From NCBI GenBank assembly GCA_003168375.1, contig PMSI01000004.1:93040-157039 (forward strand): DNA of 64,000 nucleotides, written 5' to 3'. The position numbers and the translations under genes are program-made. Each line of letters starts with the position of its first letter. The first letter of the stretch is position 1. Source of the DNA: Vulcanimicrobiota bacterium (GTDB lineage Bacteria; Vulcanimicrobiota; Vulcanimicrobiia; Vulcanimicrobiales; Vulcanimicrobiaceae). The notes below the pieces were generated by a model. The model was not told the DNA's origin. It did not search any database and was given only the letters and a program-made list of their open reading frames with translations. This document shows positions 52,083 through 61,015 of this stretch, piece after piece.

Positions 52083-53293
52083 TCCGTGGTGAACATCTCC
52101 CGCTTGAACTCCTCGAGCCTGCGCAGCAGCTCGTCCTGATCGATCGCCGCCTCTTCCGCTTCCTCGCCCTCGACCACGGCCTGCTCCTCGGCGACCTCCT
52201 CAGCGGGCTGCTCGGTGGCGCGAGCCTCGCGCTCCGCCAGGTAGCGTTCGCGGGCCTCGGCCGCCTCGGAGTCGCTGGTAATGTCGAGGCGCCAGCCGGA
52301 CAGCCGCGCCGCGAGCCGGACGTTCTGTCCTTCGCGCCCGATCGCCAGCGAGAGCTGGTGGTCGGGGACGGTGACCAGGGCGATCCCCTCTTCCTCGAAG
52401 AGTTCGACGCCCAGAACCTTCGCCGGCGCCAGGGCGTTCGCGACGAACGTCGGCAGGTCGGCCGCCCAGCGAATGACGTCGATCTTCTCACCGCGGAGCT
52501 CGTCCGAGACGTTCCCGATCCGCGAAGACTTCGGCCCCAGACACGCGCCGACGGCGTCGATCTCCGGGCGCTTCGAGGTGACCGCGACCTTCGTGCGCGC
52601 GCCGGGTTCGCGGGCGATCGCCATGATCTCGACGATGTCGTCCTGGATCTCGGGGACCTGGAACTCGATCAGCCGCTGCACGAGCCCCTCGGCCGCGCGT
52701 GACAGGACGACCAGCGGACCCTTGTTCGTCTTGCGTACGTCGAGGACGTACGCGCGAATGCGGTCGTTGATGCGGTAGTTCTCGCGCGGAACCTGTTCGC
52801 TGAACGGCAGCAGCGCCTCGGTCTTGCGATCGTCGAGCAGCACGTACATGTTGCGCTGCTCGTAGCGCTGCACGGAGCCAAGCACGATGTCGTGCAGTTT
52901 GGCGGAGTACGTGTTGTAGACGGTGTCGCGCTCCGCCTCGCGGATGCGCTGCACGATGACCTGTTTCGCGGTCTGCGCGGCGATGCGGCCGAAGTCGCGC
53001 GGCGTGACGACCTCGTCGTAGAAATCGCCGGGTTCGTAGCGCGCGCCGGCATCGCCCTTCGCGATTTCGAGCTTCGGATCGGTCACCTCGCCGTTGCTCA
53101 CGACGTTGCGGCGGTGATAGACCTGATAGTCGCCGGTCTGGCGGTCGATCGTCACGATCGCGTTCGCCTCGCCGCCGAAGTTCCGCTTGTACGCCGAGAT
53201 CAGGGCGGCCTCGAGCGCTTCGAGCAGCGACTCGAAACTGATATTGCGTTCGTTCTCGATCTCGCGAAGTGCCGCGATCATCTCTGCGTTCAT
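52079..53293 (-). CDS. nusA: Transcription termination/antitermination factor NusA
   Basis: 404 residues: NusA N-terminal domain (ERNISFESLLEALEAALISAYKRNFG), S1 domain, two KH domains (ARTKVAVTSKRPEIDAVGACLGPKSSRIGNV and LVTVPDHQLSLAIGREGQNVRLAARLSGWRLDI), and an acidic Glu/Ala tail in place of the gamma-proteobacterial acidic repeats. It binds RNA polymerase and modulates pausing. Overlaps rimP by four bases upstream and ylxR downstream. Confidence 0.95.
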   Translation of the reverse strand: MNAEMIAALREIENERNISFESLLEALEAALISAYKRNFGGEANAIVTIDRQTGDYQVYHRRNVVSNGEVTDPKLEIAKGDAGARYEPGDFYDEVVTPRDFGRIAAQTAKQVIVQRIREAERDTVYNTYSAKLHDIVLGSVQRYEQRNMYVLLDDRKTEALLPFSEQVPRENYRINDRIRAYVLDVRKTNKGPLVVLSRAAEGLVQRLIEFQVPEIQDDIVEIMAIAREPGARTKVAVTSKRPEIDAVGACLGPKSSRIGNVSDELRGEKIDVIRWAADLPTFVANALAPAKVLGVELFEEEGIALVTVPDHQLSLAIGREGQNVRLAARLSGWRLDITSDSEAAEARERYLAEREARATEQPAEEVAEEQAVVEGEEAEEAAIDQDELLRRLEEFKREMFTTE

Positions 53294-53805
53294 CGGTTCT
53301 TCTCTCGTTGCTTTGCGCGCTGGAGGTCCGCGCGTACGTCGTACTCCAGGTTCGCCGATTTGATCACGGCGATCGGGATCGGCAGCTCACCGCTCTCGCG
53401 CGCCAGAATGACGTTCGTTCCGCGCACCCCGTCGAGCTTGCCGCGATGGGTCTTCGCGTTCGCGATCGCGAGCGTCGTCACGATCTTGACGTCGCGCCCC
53501 GCGAAGCGGTCGTAATCGGATGGTTTCGTCAGCGGACGGTCGAGTCCGGCCGACTCGACCTCGAGGGTGTAGGGATCGGGGAAGGCGTCGAGTGCCGCGT
53601 TGATGCGCGACGCGATGCGCTCGCAGGTCGTGATGTCGACTCCACCCTCGCGATCGACGGTGACGTGCAGCGCCGACGACTGGCGGTGCCGGTGGACGGT
53701 CGCACCGACCACCTCGACGTCGCGAAACTCCGGCTCGTGAGGCAAAGCATGCACGACCCGTTCGAATGCGTCGGCGAACAGCGTTTTCTCGCCGTACGGC
53801 TCCAC
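53290..53805 (-). CDS. rimP: Ribosome maturation factor RimP
   Basis: 171 residues: two RimP domains with the core phrases VEVVGATVHRHRQSSALHVTVDREGGVDITTCERIASRI and YTLEVESAGLDRPLTKPSDYDRFAGRDV. It is needed for 30S maturation. The GTG at 53805 (or the GTG just before it) follows AAAGGAGGG and starts the conserved region; the frame continues upstream through a hairpin leader that is not coding. First gene of the operon. Confidence 0.93.
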   Translation of the reverse strand: MEPYGEKTLFADAFERVVHALPHEPEFRDVEVVGATVHRHRQSSALHVTVDREGGVDITTCERIASRINAALDAFPDPYTLEVESAGLDRPLTKPSDYDRFAGRDVKIVTTLAIANAKTHRGKLDGVRGTNVILARESGELPIPIAVIKSANLEYDVRADLQRAKQREKNR

Positions 53806-53838
53806 CACGATCCCTCCTTTCCGACTCCCTACAACAGA

Positions 53839-53863
53839 GAAGCGCGGGCATTGCCCACGCTTC
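53839..53863 (-). promoter_or_regulatory. Hairpin in the rimP 5' leader
   Basis: GAAGCG-x-GGGC and GCCC-x-CGCTTC form ten base pairs with one mismatch and a 3-nt loop, about 35 nt before the rimP start. Hairpins with a GGGC/GCCC core are common ahead of rimP-nusA operons. It may be a leader element controlling the operon, or simply a structure in the untranslated region. Confidence 0.4.
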
Positions 53864-53917
53864 CAGCGTCTACGTCCGTCCGCCATCATACGCTACGGAC
53901 AGAAATTTCGCAATCCG

Positions 53918-53940
53918 CCCTTCGACAAGCTCAGGATGAC
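53918..53940 (+). repeat. Dispersed intergenic repeat, copy 4
   Basis: CCTTCGACAAGCTCAGG followed by ATGAC, identical over 23 bp to copy 1. It lies between the rimP leader and the stop of the TonB-like gene. Confidence 0.85.
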
Positions 53941-53945
53941 CGGGG

Positions 53946-55481
53946 TCAGAGGTGGCGGGGGACCGGCGTCTTCAGCGATCCCGGGACGATCTTCTGCATC
54001 TTCGCGTCGTTGCACGACACGTCGACGTACTCGATCACCGGCTTGAGATCGGGATTGCGGTCGGGTAGGTACGGCCGTGCGACGCCGCCGACCAGGCTCG
54101 GCGGCGGGGTCGGCGGCGGCGGCGGCGGGTGGTCGGTGATCCGGAAGGCGCGGCAGACCTCGCGGCCGAGCAGGTCGCGCTTGCGCTCGAAGACGTACGC
54201 GACCGAGTCGGCGTGGACCAGCGTGCGCGTGACGCGGATCAGGCCGAACGTCGCCGCCAGCACCTCCGCCGGCGGGGCTAGGGCAGCCTCGTACGCCTCG
54301 GCCGCCGTCCGTGGGTCGAGGGGCGGCGTATAGCGTCCGGGGGTCACCGGGCCGTGCGGAAGCAGCGCGCGCAGCCGGTCGTTCAGCGACGAGAGCGCGT
54401 TCGACGGCGAGGCGCTCGGGCCGGGCGCCGGCCCTCCGCCCGGTGAGGACGGCGCCGCGCCGGTGCGGGCCGGCGCCGGGACCGCGCTCGCGCCGGGCCC
54501 GGGGACCGCCCCCGGCGACGTTCCCGGGCGGGTCGCGGGCCCGGCGGGCGCACCGGTCGCGGCGGCCGCTGGACCCGACGAGGCGGCGGCGGCCGGCGCG
54601 GCACTCCCGGCCGCGCGCGGAGCGGTCGTCCCGACCGGGCGCGGCGAGCCGAGGGCGACCGCCGCCGTCGCCAGCGGCTTGGGCGTACCGGGCGCGGTCG
54701 TCGGCGCCGACGTGGCGGCGGCCGCGACCGGGGCGGCGGTCGGGGCGGCGGTCGGCCGCGCCGTCGCCGCCGTCGTCGGCGCCGTCGTAGCGCGCGCGGT
54801 CGGCGCCGCTGTCGTCGGGGCAAGGGTCGGCGCGGCGGTCGGGCGCGCGGTCGGCGCTGCTGTGGGCGCCGCGGTCGGTACGGCGGTCGGCGGAGCGGTT
54901 CGCGGGGTCACGGTCGGCGGTGCGGTCGGCGGAACCGTCGGCTCGGGACGCGGCGTGGGCGGGAGGGTCGGCGTGATCGTCGGACGGATCGTCGGCTCGA
55001 CCGTCGGCACTTCGGTCGCCACCGCGACGACCGCGGTCGGGGCGACCGTCGGAACCCGGGTCGGCGGCACGGTCGGCGGCATCGTCGGCGGAAGGGTCGG
55101 CGGCGCGCTCGGCTGCGGCGGCGCGGAAGGCACGATGCGCGCAAGCTCGCGATGGACCGGCGGCGGCGGGGTCGGCAGGACCCTACGCCGGCGCGGGATC
55201 GGGCGCACCACGACGCGCGGCGGCGGCGGCGTCGGCACGGCGGCGTGAGTCGGGACCGACGCAGGCTGCGGCGGTGCGGCGCGGGCCGCTTCCTCGAGGA
55301 TCACGTCGGCGGTCGTGTTGGACTCGGCGGGTGCGCCGCCGACCGATCCGTTCCAGAAGAACACCACCAGCAGCACGACAAGCGCGTGGATCACGAACGA
55401 GATCCCGACCGAGAGCGTGTCGCGGCGCGTCGACGGCCGTTCGATATGAGCCTCCCGAACCGGCCGGCGCGCGTCGTGCAT
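53946..55481 (-). CDS. TonB-like protein with long proline/threonine-rich linker
   Basis: 511 residues. A cytoplasmic basic N-terminus, one helix at 24-43 (SVGISFVIHALVVLLVVFFW) as in TonB, then a Pro-rich region, a PT-repeat region at about 128-262 and an Ala/Gly/Pro stretch to about 360. The globular C-terminus of about 130 residues contains DSVAYVFERKRDLLGREVCRAF and VIEYVDVSCNDAKMQKIVPGS, with two cysteines. A periplasm-spanning energy transducer is one reading, but no ExbB/ExbD gene is nearby and the C-terminal domain is not a clear TonB_C. Function unknown. Confidence 0.7.
   Translation of the reverse strand: MHDARRPVREAHIERPSTRRDTLSVGISFVIHALVVLLVVFFWNGSVGGAPAESNTTADVILEEAARAAPPQPASVPTHAAVPTPPPPRVVVRPIPRRRRVLPTPPPPVHRELARIVPSAPPQPSAPPTLPPTMPPTVPPTRVPTVAPTAVVAVATEVPTVEPTIRPTITPTLPPTPRPEPTVPPTAPPTVTPRTAPPTAVPTAAPTAAPTARPTAAPTLAPTTAAPTARATTAPTTAATARPTAAPTAAPVAAAATSAPTTAPGTPKPLATAAVALGSPRPVGTTAPRAAGSAAPAAAASSGPAAAATGAPAGPATRPGTSPGAVPGPGASAVPAPARTGAAPSSPGGGPAPGPSASPSNALSSLNDRLRALLPHGPVTPGRYTPPLDPRTAAEAYEAALAPPAEVLAATFGLIRVTRTLVHADSVAYVFERKRDLLGREVCRAFRITDHPPPPPPTPPPSLVGGVARPYLPDRNPDLKPVIEYVDVSCNDAKMQKIVPGSLKTPVPRHL
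54696..55100. repeat. PT-repeat coding region
   Basis: About 400 bp encoding more than 25 Pro-Thr pairs in units such as APTA, PPTV and APTARPTAAPT. The DNA repeats the GTCGG motif irregularly, so copy number could vary between strains by slippage. Confidence 0.8.
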
Positions 55482-55549
55482 GCGAGCGGTTCTTTCCTGC
55501 GCAGCCGTCTCGGCCCATCCTTTGGAAAAAGGGCTTTCTCAGAGAAGTG

Positions 55550-57064
55550 ATGCCGTCGGTGCTTTCGTCCAGCCGCAGGACCGCGGGTAACGCCGGGGAA
55601 CCCCGCGCGCCGATGCAGCCGCCACCGAAACGCACGAAGATCGTCGCGACCGTCGGCCCCGCGTCGCGCGATCCCGCGATGCTGCGGTCGCTGTTCCTGG
55701 CCGGCGTCAACGTCGTCCGGCTCAACTTCTCGCACGGCACGCACGACGAGGCGGCAGCGATCATCGCCGACGTCCGCCGCATCGCGCGCGAGCTGAACCT
55801 GCACGTCGCGATCCTTCAGGATCTCCCGGGACCGAAAGTGCGCACCGGAGCGCTCGCCGGCGGCGTCGCGTCGGTGCGGCTCGAAAGCGGGGCGCCGTTC
55901 ATCCTCACCACCGAACAGGTGCCGGGCGACGCCGAGCACGTGAGCGTCTCGTACGCCGGCCTCGCCCGCGACGTCGAGGTCGGCAAGCGCATCTACCTCG
56001 CCGACGGCGCGATCGCACTGCGCGTGCAGGGGATCGACGGGTCGCGCGTCGTCACGGTCGTCGAGACCGGCGGCGAGCTGCGCGAACGGCAAGGGATCAA
56101 CTATCCCGACGGAACGCTCGAGCTCGAAGCCGTCACCGACCGCGATATCGAGCACCTCGATTTCGGGATCGCGCACGGAGTCGACTGGGTCGCCGTATCG
56201 TTCGTACGCACCGCGCAAGACGTGTCACGCGTGAAAGAACACATCGCCGCGGCCGGCAAGACGATCCCCGTGATGGCGAAGATCGAGAAGCACGAGGCGC
56301 TCGACCACATCGACGACATCGTGCGCGTCGCCGACGGGATCATGGTGGCCCGCGGCGATCTCGGGATCGAGATCCCGCTCGAAGAGATCCCGCTCGCGCA
56401 GAAGGACATGATCCAGCGCGCGAACAGGGCCTCGAAGCCCGTCGTCACCGCAACCCAGATGCTAGAGTCGATGATCTCCTCGCCGCGCCCGACGCGTGCC
56501 GAGGTGACCGACGTCGCCAACGCGATCCTCGACGGAACCGACGCCGTGATGCTCTCCGGCGAGACCGCTCGCGGTGCGTACCCGCTCGAGGCGGTGCGCG
56601 TCATGGCGACGGTCGCACTCCACGTCGAGGCGAAGTATCCGTTCAAGGAGATCCGCCGCCGCCGCTCGACCGACTACGGCGGGATCGAGACCGACGAGGA
56701 CATCGGAATGTCGATCGCCGAGGCGGCGGTCGGCGCCACCGACGGGCTCGGCCTGCGTTTGGTGGTGAGCGGCACGACGACCGGCAACACCGCGCGCCAC
56801 ATCAGCTCGTTCCGGCCACGCGCGAAGATCGTCGCGCTCACCCCGCTCGAAGAAGTCGCTCGCCAGATGGCGGTCGTCTGGGGCGTCGAGTCGTCGGTCG
56901 TGCAGACCTATCGCTACATCGAGACGCTGATCGAGATCGCCGAAGCGCGCGTCGTCGCCGAGGGACACGCCTCGCCCGGCGAGACGATCGCGATCACCAG
57001 CGGGATGCCGGTCGGGGCCGGCGGCACGAACGTGCTCAAGATCCACCGCCTGCCGTCGAACTGA
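55550..57064 (+). CDS. pyk: Pyruvate kinase
   Basis: 504 residues (483 if the ATG at 55613 is used, which starts nearer the family N-terminus, KRTKIVATVGPASRD). Barrel motifs: VVRLNFSHGTHDEA, LQDLPGPKVRTG, VAVSFVRTAQD, the catalytic IPVMAKIEKHEALDHIDDIV and GIMVARGDLGIEIPLEEIPLAQKDMI, then ATQMLESMISSPRPTRAEVTDVANAILDGTDAVMLSGETARG. It converts phosphoenolpyruvate and ADP to pyruvate and ATP. Its 3' end overlaps the convergent thioesterase gene by 29 bases. Confidence 0.95.
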   Translation: MPSVLSSSRRTAGNAGEPRAPMQPPPKRTKIVATVGPASRDPAMLRSLFLAGVNVVRLNFSHGTHDEAAAIIADVRRIARELNLHVAILQDLPGPKVRTGALAGGVASVRLESGAPFILTTEQVPGDAEHVSVSYAGLARDVEVGKRIYLADGAIALRVQGIDGSRVVTVVETGGELRERQGINYPDGTLELEAVTDRDIEHLDFGIAHGVDWVAVSFVRTAQDVSRVKEHIAAAGKTIPVMAKIEKHEALDHIDDIVRVADGIMVARGDLGIEIPLEEIPLAQKDMIQRANRASKPVVTATQMLESMISSPRPTRAEVTDVANAILDGTDAVMLSGETARGAYPLEAVRVMATVALHVEAKYPFKEIRRRRSTDYGGIETDEDIGMSIAEAAVGATDGLGLRLVVSGTTTGNTARHISSFRPRAKIVALTPLEEVARQMAVVWGVESSVVQTYRYIETLIEIAEARVVAEGHASPGETIAITSGMPVGAGGTNVLKIHRLPSN

Positions 57065-57488
57065 CGCCGGCCGCGGGCGCGACGAGCTCGTACTCCGCGA
57101 TGCGGCGACGCCATTCGGCGGGGATCACGATCGAGGAGTCCGCTTCGTAGTCGTAGCCGACCAGCGTCGAGATACCGTGGCCGATGCGTTCGTCGCCGCG
57201 CCAGAGTTCGTAGGTTAGGTCCATCGACTTGTTGCCGAGGCGCGAAGTCCGGCAGCCCATCACGAGCCGCTCGTCGTACTGCGCCTGGCGCTCATAGTCG
57301 AACGACTGCGAAGCCATGATCACGTTGACCATCCCGCCGAGCGGCCGGTCGAACGCGGCGCGGCAGTAGTCGATCCGCGCCGTCTCCATCCAGGTGATGT
57401 AGACCGCGTTGTTGACATGGCGGTAGTAGTCGATGTCGCGAAAGACCACCCGGATGTCGAGCCGGTAGCGAAAGTCCTCGAGCGCCAT
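57036..57488 (-). CDS. 4HBT-family acyl-CoA thioesterase
   Basis: 150 residues of the hot-dog fold: VVFRDIDYYRHVNNAVYITWMETARIDYC is the 4-hydroxybenzoyl-CoA thioesterase signature with the catalytic Asp in RDIDYYRHVNN. Likely hydrolyses a short or medium acyl-CoA in the cytoplasm. The ATG overlaps the ltaE stop by one base (TGATG). The last 29 bases run antisense into pyk. Confidence 0.88.
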   Translation of the reverse strand: MALEDFRYRLDIRVVFRDIDYYRHVNNAVYITWMETARIDYCRAAFDRPLGGMVNVIMASQSFDYERQAQYDERLVMGCRTSRLGNKSMDLTYELWRGDERIGHGISTLVGYDYEADSSIVIPAEWRRRIAEYELVAPAAGVSSTAGGGS

Positions 57489-58543
57489 CAGGCTCGCGTC
57501 TTTTTCTGCGGCGGGGCGATGCGCCAGACGGCGTCGGCGAAGTCGTGGACGTCGTCGACGGTCGTGTCCCAGGAGCACATCCAGCGCGCGACGTGGCCGG
57601 CGTGATCCCACATGTAGAAGCGGCGCTCGCGCTGGAGCGGCTCGATCGACTCCGGCGGGAGGATCGGGAAGACCGCGTTGGCCTCGACGGGATACGCGAG
57701 CTGCACGACGTCGTCGAGGTCGCGCAGGCGGCCGGCGAGCAGGTGCGCCATCGCGTTCGCGTGTGCGGCGTTCGTGAGCCACAGATCGTCGCGCAGCAGC
57801 GCCTCGAACTGCGCGGCGACGAAGCGCATCTTGGAGGCCAGCTGCATCCCTTGTTTGCGGGTGAACGGCAGCGCGTCGACCGCCGGATGGTGCTTCGGAA
57901 AGACGATCGCCTCCCCGAACATCGTGCCGTTCTTCGTGCCGCCGAACGTGCACACGTCGACCCCGGTCTCGACGAGCATCGTGCGCAGGTCGACCCCGAG
58001 CGCGGCGACCGCGTTCGCGATGCGCGCGCCGTCGACATGGAACAGCAGCCCGCGCGTGCGCGCCGTCTCGCCGAGCGCGCGCAGCTCGGCGATCGTGTAG
58101 ACGGTGCCGACCTCGGTCGACTGGGAGATAGAGATCGCCCCGGGCTGTACGTGGTGCTGGTCGCCGATCCCCCACATCTGGCGCTCCACGTCGTCGGGGG
58201 TGAGCTTGCCGTTCTCGACCGGGACGTCGATCAGCTTCCCGCCGTTGAAGCGCTCGAACGCGGCGCACTCGTCGACCGCCAGGTGCGCCGCGGCGGGACA
58301 GATGACCGACTGGTACGGCCTCAGCGCCGCGGCGAGCGCGACGACGTTCGCCCCGGTCCCGTTGAACGCGAAAAAGACGCGCGCGTCCTCGCCGAGCAGC
58401 GCGCGGAAGGCGGCCTCCGTGCGGCTCGTGGAGTCGTCGTCGCCGTAGCCGGGGGCGTGGCCGTCGTTCGCCGCGGCGAGCGCGGCCAGGATCGCAGGGT
58501 GGACGCCGGCGTTGTTGTCGCTGGCGAAATGGCGGTCGGGCAT
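57488..58543 (-). CDS. ltaE: Low-specificity threonine aldolase / beta-eliminating lyase family
   Basis: 351-residue fold-type I PLP enzyme. RHFASDNNAGVHPAIL at the N-terminus, FNGTGANVVAL, LLFHVDGARIANA (Asp171 contacting PLP) and TFGGTKNGT with the Schiff-base Lys204 match the LtaE family that cleaves L-threonine or L-allo-threonine to glycine and acetaldehyde. With kbl and tdh in this window, it is a second route from threonine to glycine. Other family members act on related beta-hydroxy amino acids. It starts 10 bp after the LolA-like gene. Confidence 0.9.
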   Translation of the reverse strand: MPDRHFASDNNAGVHPAILAALAAANDGHAPGYGDDDSTSRTEAAFRALLGEDARVFFAFNGTGANVVALAAALRPYQSVICPAAAHLAVDECAAFERFNGGKLIDVPVENGKLTPDDVERQMWGIGDQHHVQPGAISISQSTEVGTVYTIAELRALGETARTRGLLFHVDGARIANAVAALGVDLRTMLVETGVDVCTFGGTKNGTMFGEAIVFPKHHPAVDALPFTRKQGMQLASKMRFVAAQFEALLRDDLWLTNAAHANAMAHLLAGRLRDLDDVVQLAYPVEANAVFPILPPESIEPLQRERRFYMWDHAGHVARWMCSWDTTVDDVHDFADAVWRIAPPQKKTRA

Positions 58544-58553
58544 CGCCCAACTA

Positions 58554-59192
58554 TTACGGCGCGGTGGCTACCGATGCTTCCGAGGTGTTGAAATCGGCGT
58601 AGTCGGCCTCGAGCTCGGCCTTCATGCGCGGCAGGTTGATCGTCGCGGTCTGCTTCGCGACGAAGGCGTGGCCGGCGACCGGCGCGTAGGCCTGCACCAG
58701 GGTGATGACCCCGCCGTCCGTGCGCGACCAGACCGCCCGCAGGATCCGGCCGCGGGCGGGGTCGAGCGTGACGTCGAGCGACTTCACCAGGACCGCGGTC
58801 TTCGGCGTGAGGTGCAGGACCGGAGCCGCCGCGGTCGATTCCGGCGCGTACGCGATCTCGTAGCGCTCCGGCCAGCGGGCGGGATCGCCGAGATCGTACT
58901 TCATGTCCGAGAACGCGCGCGCGATGATCGGGACGCCGCGGAAGACGAACCGGTAGAGCCCGGGCCGCTTGTACCACGAGTCACCGTGCAACGTGATGCG
59001 GATGAACGGGAAGACCCGCATGCGCACGTGCAGCGCCACCGACGCCTTGTACTCTTCGGGCTGTTCGGGCGCGGCGGCGAGCGCGGCGAGGACGCCGTTC
59101 ACCGTCGGCGGTTCCTGGGCGAACGTCGCGTTCGGAGCGAGAACGAAGAGCGCGGCACACCATGCCGTCAGCGCCGCCCGCATAGGGGTCAT
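58554..59192 (-). CDS. Secreted LolA-like protein
   Basis: 212 residues from the ATG at 59192, with a signal peptide (RAALTAWCAALFVLAPNATFA-QE). The mature part has a long-strand pattern (YKASVALHVRMRVFPFIRITLHGDSWYKRPGLYRFVFRG ... PVLHLTPKTAVLVKSLDVTLDPARGRILRAVWSRTDGG), consistent with the half-barrel fold of LolA/outer-membrane lipoprotein-sorting proteins. That fold assignment is by pattern only. It lies between recN and ltaE in a minus-strand run. Two hairpins are in the upstream gap. Confidence 0.65.
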   Translation of the reverse strand: MTPMRAALTAWCAALFVLAPNATFAQEPPTVNGVLAALAAAPEQPEEYKASVALHVRMRVFPFIRITLHGDSWYKRPGLYRFVFRGVPIIARAFSDMKYDLGDPARWPERYEIAYAPESTAAAPVLHLTPKTAVLVKSLDVTLDPARGRILRAVWSRTDGGVITLVQAYAPVAGHAFVAKQTATINLPRMKAELEADYADFNTSEASVATAP

Positions 59193-59207
59193 GTTCCCTT
59201 TTTCGGC

Positions 59208-59269
59208 CTCCCGACCGTCTCGGGAGAGCGGTTCCTCACCATGCTCTAAGGGTGTCACGCTCACCTTAG
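59208..59269 (-). promoter_or_regulatory. Two hairpins between recN and the LolA-like gene
   Basis: CTCCCGA/TCGGGAG (7 bp, 5-nt loop) at 59208-59226 and an imperfect CTAAG...CTTAG stem at 59246-59269. They follow the recN stop and precede the next ATG, so they may end the recN transcript or shape the leader of the next gene. No T-run is present. Confidence 0.35.
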
Positions 59270-59320
59270 GCGAGACTGTGTTCCCGCTCACGCAAAGGGG
59301 GCGTCGCCGAATGCCGGTCG

Positions 59321-61015
59321 TCAGCGGCCGCGAGCGGCCAACAGCTCGGCAGCGTGTTCCAGCGCGACGCCCAGCTCGTCGCCGGAGAGCATGCGAGCGA
59401 CCTCGACCCGGCGCGGCTCTCCGCTCAGGGCGACGGCGTCGATCGCCGTCACCGCTCCGCGCACGTGCTTGCGCAGCGCGACGTGCGTGTCACCGTAGGC
59501 CGCGATCTGGGCCAGATGGGTGACGCACACGACCTGGGCATCTTCGGCCAGCCGGGCGAGCCGGGCACCGACCGCCGCTGCCGTCGCCCCGCCGATCCCC
59601 GCGTCGATCTCGTCGAAGATCAGCGCGGTGCGCTCGCGGCGGTCCGCCAGCACGACGACCAGCGCCAGCAGGACGCGCGAGAGCTCCCCGCCCGACGCGA
59701 TCCGAACCAGCGGCCGCTCCGGTTCGCCGGGATTTGCCGCGAAGCGGAGCTCCGCGCGTTCGGCACCGCCGGCTCCGACAGCCTCGAGCGGTTCCAGCGC
59801 GATGCGCAGTCTGGCCGCGGGCATCGCCAGCGCGGTCAGCTCGGCGCCCACGGCGGCCTCGATCGCCGCCGCGGCTGCCGCGCGGTGCGCGCCGAGCGCA
59901 GCGGCCCGATCCCGGAGCGCGACCACGAGCGCCTCGACCTCGCGCTCGGCGGCGGCGACGCGCGCGTCGCGGTCGTCGACGTCTCCGATCTCGGCGACGA
60001 ACGCGTCACGCTGTGCGCGCACCGCTGCCAGCGAACCGCCGTACTTCTTTTTCAGCGAGTCGAGGGCGTCGAGGCGCTCGCCGATAGCGTCGAGCTCGGC
60101 GGGATCGAGCTCGACCGCGTCCCGCTCGCGCGCGATCCGCGCCGCCAGCTCGTTCGCATCCGACTGCAGCGCGGCGGCGCTACTCGCGAGCTCGGCGAAC
60201 CGCTCGCTGTAGCGCGCGAGGCCGAGCAGCGCCGTCTCCGCGGAGCCGAGGGCGTCGACGGCGGCACCGTCGTCTTCGAGCGCGGCGCGCGCGGTCGCAA
60301 GCGAGGCGAGGACACGCTCCGCGTTGATCAGCAGATCGCGCCGTTCGCGCAGGCGTTCGTCCTCGTCGTCGCCCTCGATCGCGCGCGCGTCGATCTCGCC
60401 CAGCGCGAAGCGCGCGAACTCGGCGCGCGCGAGCTTGCGTCCGTCGGTGTCGCGCAGCGCGGCCGCGCGCTCGCGCGCGGCGCGCAGATCCTCGTACAGC
60501 CGGCGGACCTCCTCGCGAAGCGCGAGCGTCTCCGCGCCGCCGACGCGGTCGACGAGATCGAGCGCGAACGCCGGCGCGAGCAACCCCTGCGCCTCGTGCT
60601 GCGAGACCACGTCGACCAGCGTGCCGATCAGATCGCGCAGCTGCCCGGCGCTCGCGGGGATCCCGTTGATCCGCCCGGTCGAGCGCCCCGACGCGAGCAC
60701 TTCGCGCCCGACGATCAGATCGTCGTCGGGTTCGAGGACGAAGCCCGCGGCGGCGAGCCGCGCGCGCAGCGCATCGTCGGGCGCGATCTCGAGCGTTGCC
60801 CGCGCGCGCTCGGCACCGGTCCGAATCGTATCGCCGTCGACCCGCCCGCCGAGCGCGAGCGCCAATCCCCCGAGCAGCATCGTCTTGCCGGAGCCCGTCT
60901 CGCCGGTGACGACCGTCAAACGTTCCGCGAAGTCGAGCTCGGCGCGCGCGATCAGCCCAACGTTCTCGATCGTCAGCCGCAACAGCCTCACCGACGTCGC
61001 GCCGTGCGCAGTCAC
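59321..61015 (-). CDS. recN: DNA repair protein RecN
   Basis: 564-residue SMC-like ATPase. RLLRLTIENVGLIARAELDF, Walker A VTGETGSGKT at 36-45, QHEAQGLL, two coiled-coil arms rich in Arg/Glu/Ala, the ABC signature VRIASGGELSRVLLAL, Walker B LIFDEIDAGIGG and VCVTHLAQIAAYGD. It acts early in double-strand break repair. GTG at 61015 overlaps the nadK stop (GTGA); the frame continues upstream without similarity. Confidence 0.95.
   Translation of the reverse strand: MTAHGATSVRLLRLTIENVGLIARAELDFAERLTVVTGETGSGKTMLLGGLALALGGRVDGDTIRTGAERARATLEIAPDDALRARLAAAGFVLEPDDDLIVGREVLASGRSTGRINGIPASAGQLRDLIGTLVDVVSQHEAQGLLAPAFALDLVDRVGGAETLALREEVRRLYEDLRAARERAAALRDTDGRKLARAEFARFALGEIDARAIEGDDEDERLRERRDLLINAERVLASLATARAALEDDGAAVDALGSAETALLGLARYSERFAELASSAAALQSDANELAARIARERDAVELDPAELDAIGERLDALDSLKKKYGGSLAAVRAQRDAFVAEIGDVDDRDARVAAAEREVEALVVALRDRAAALGAHRAAAAAAIEAAVGAELTALAMPAARLRIALEPLEAVGAGGAERAELRFAANPGEPERPLVRIASGGELSRVLLALVVVLADRRERTALIFDEIDAGIGGATAAAVGARLARLAEDAQVVCVTHLAQIAAYGDTHVALRKHVRGAVTAIDAVALSGEPRRVEVARMLSGDELGVALEHAAELLAARGR

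Noticed and set aside
54696..55100. Repetitive DNA considered as a CRISPR or tandem-repeat array
   Set aside because: Units are irregular and in frame with a protein; there are no spacers of constant length.
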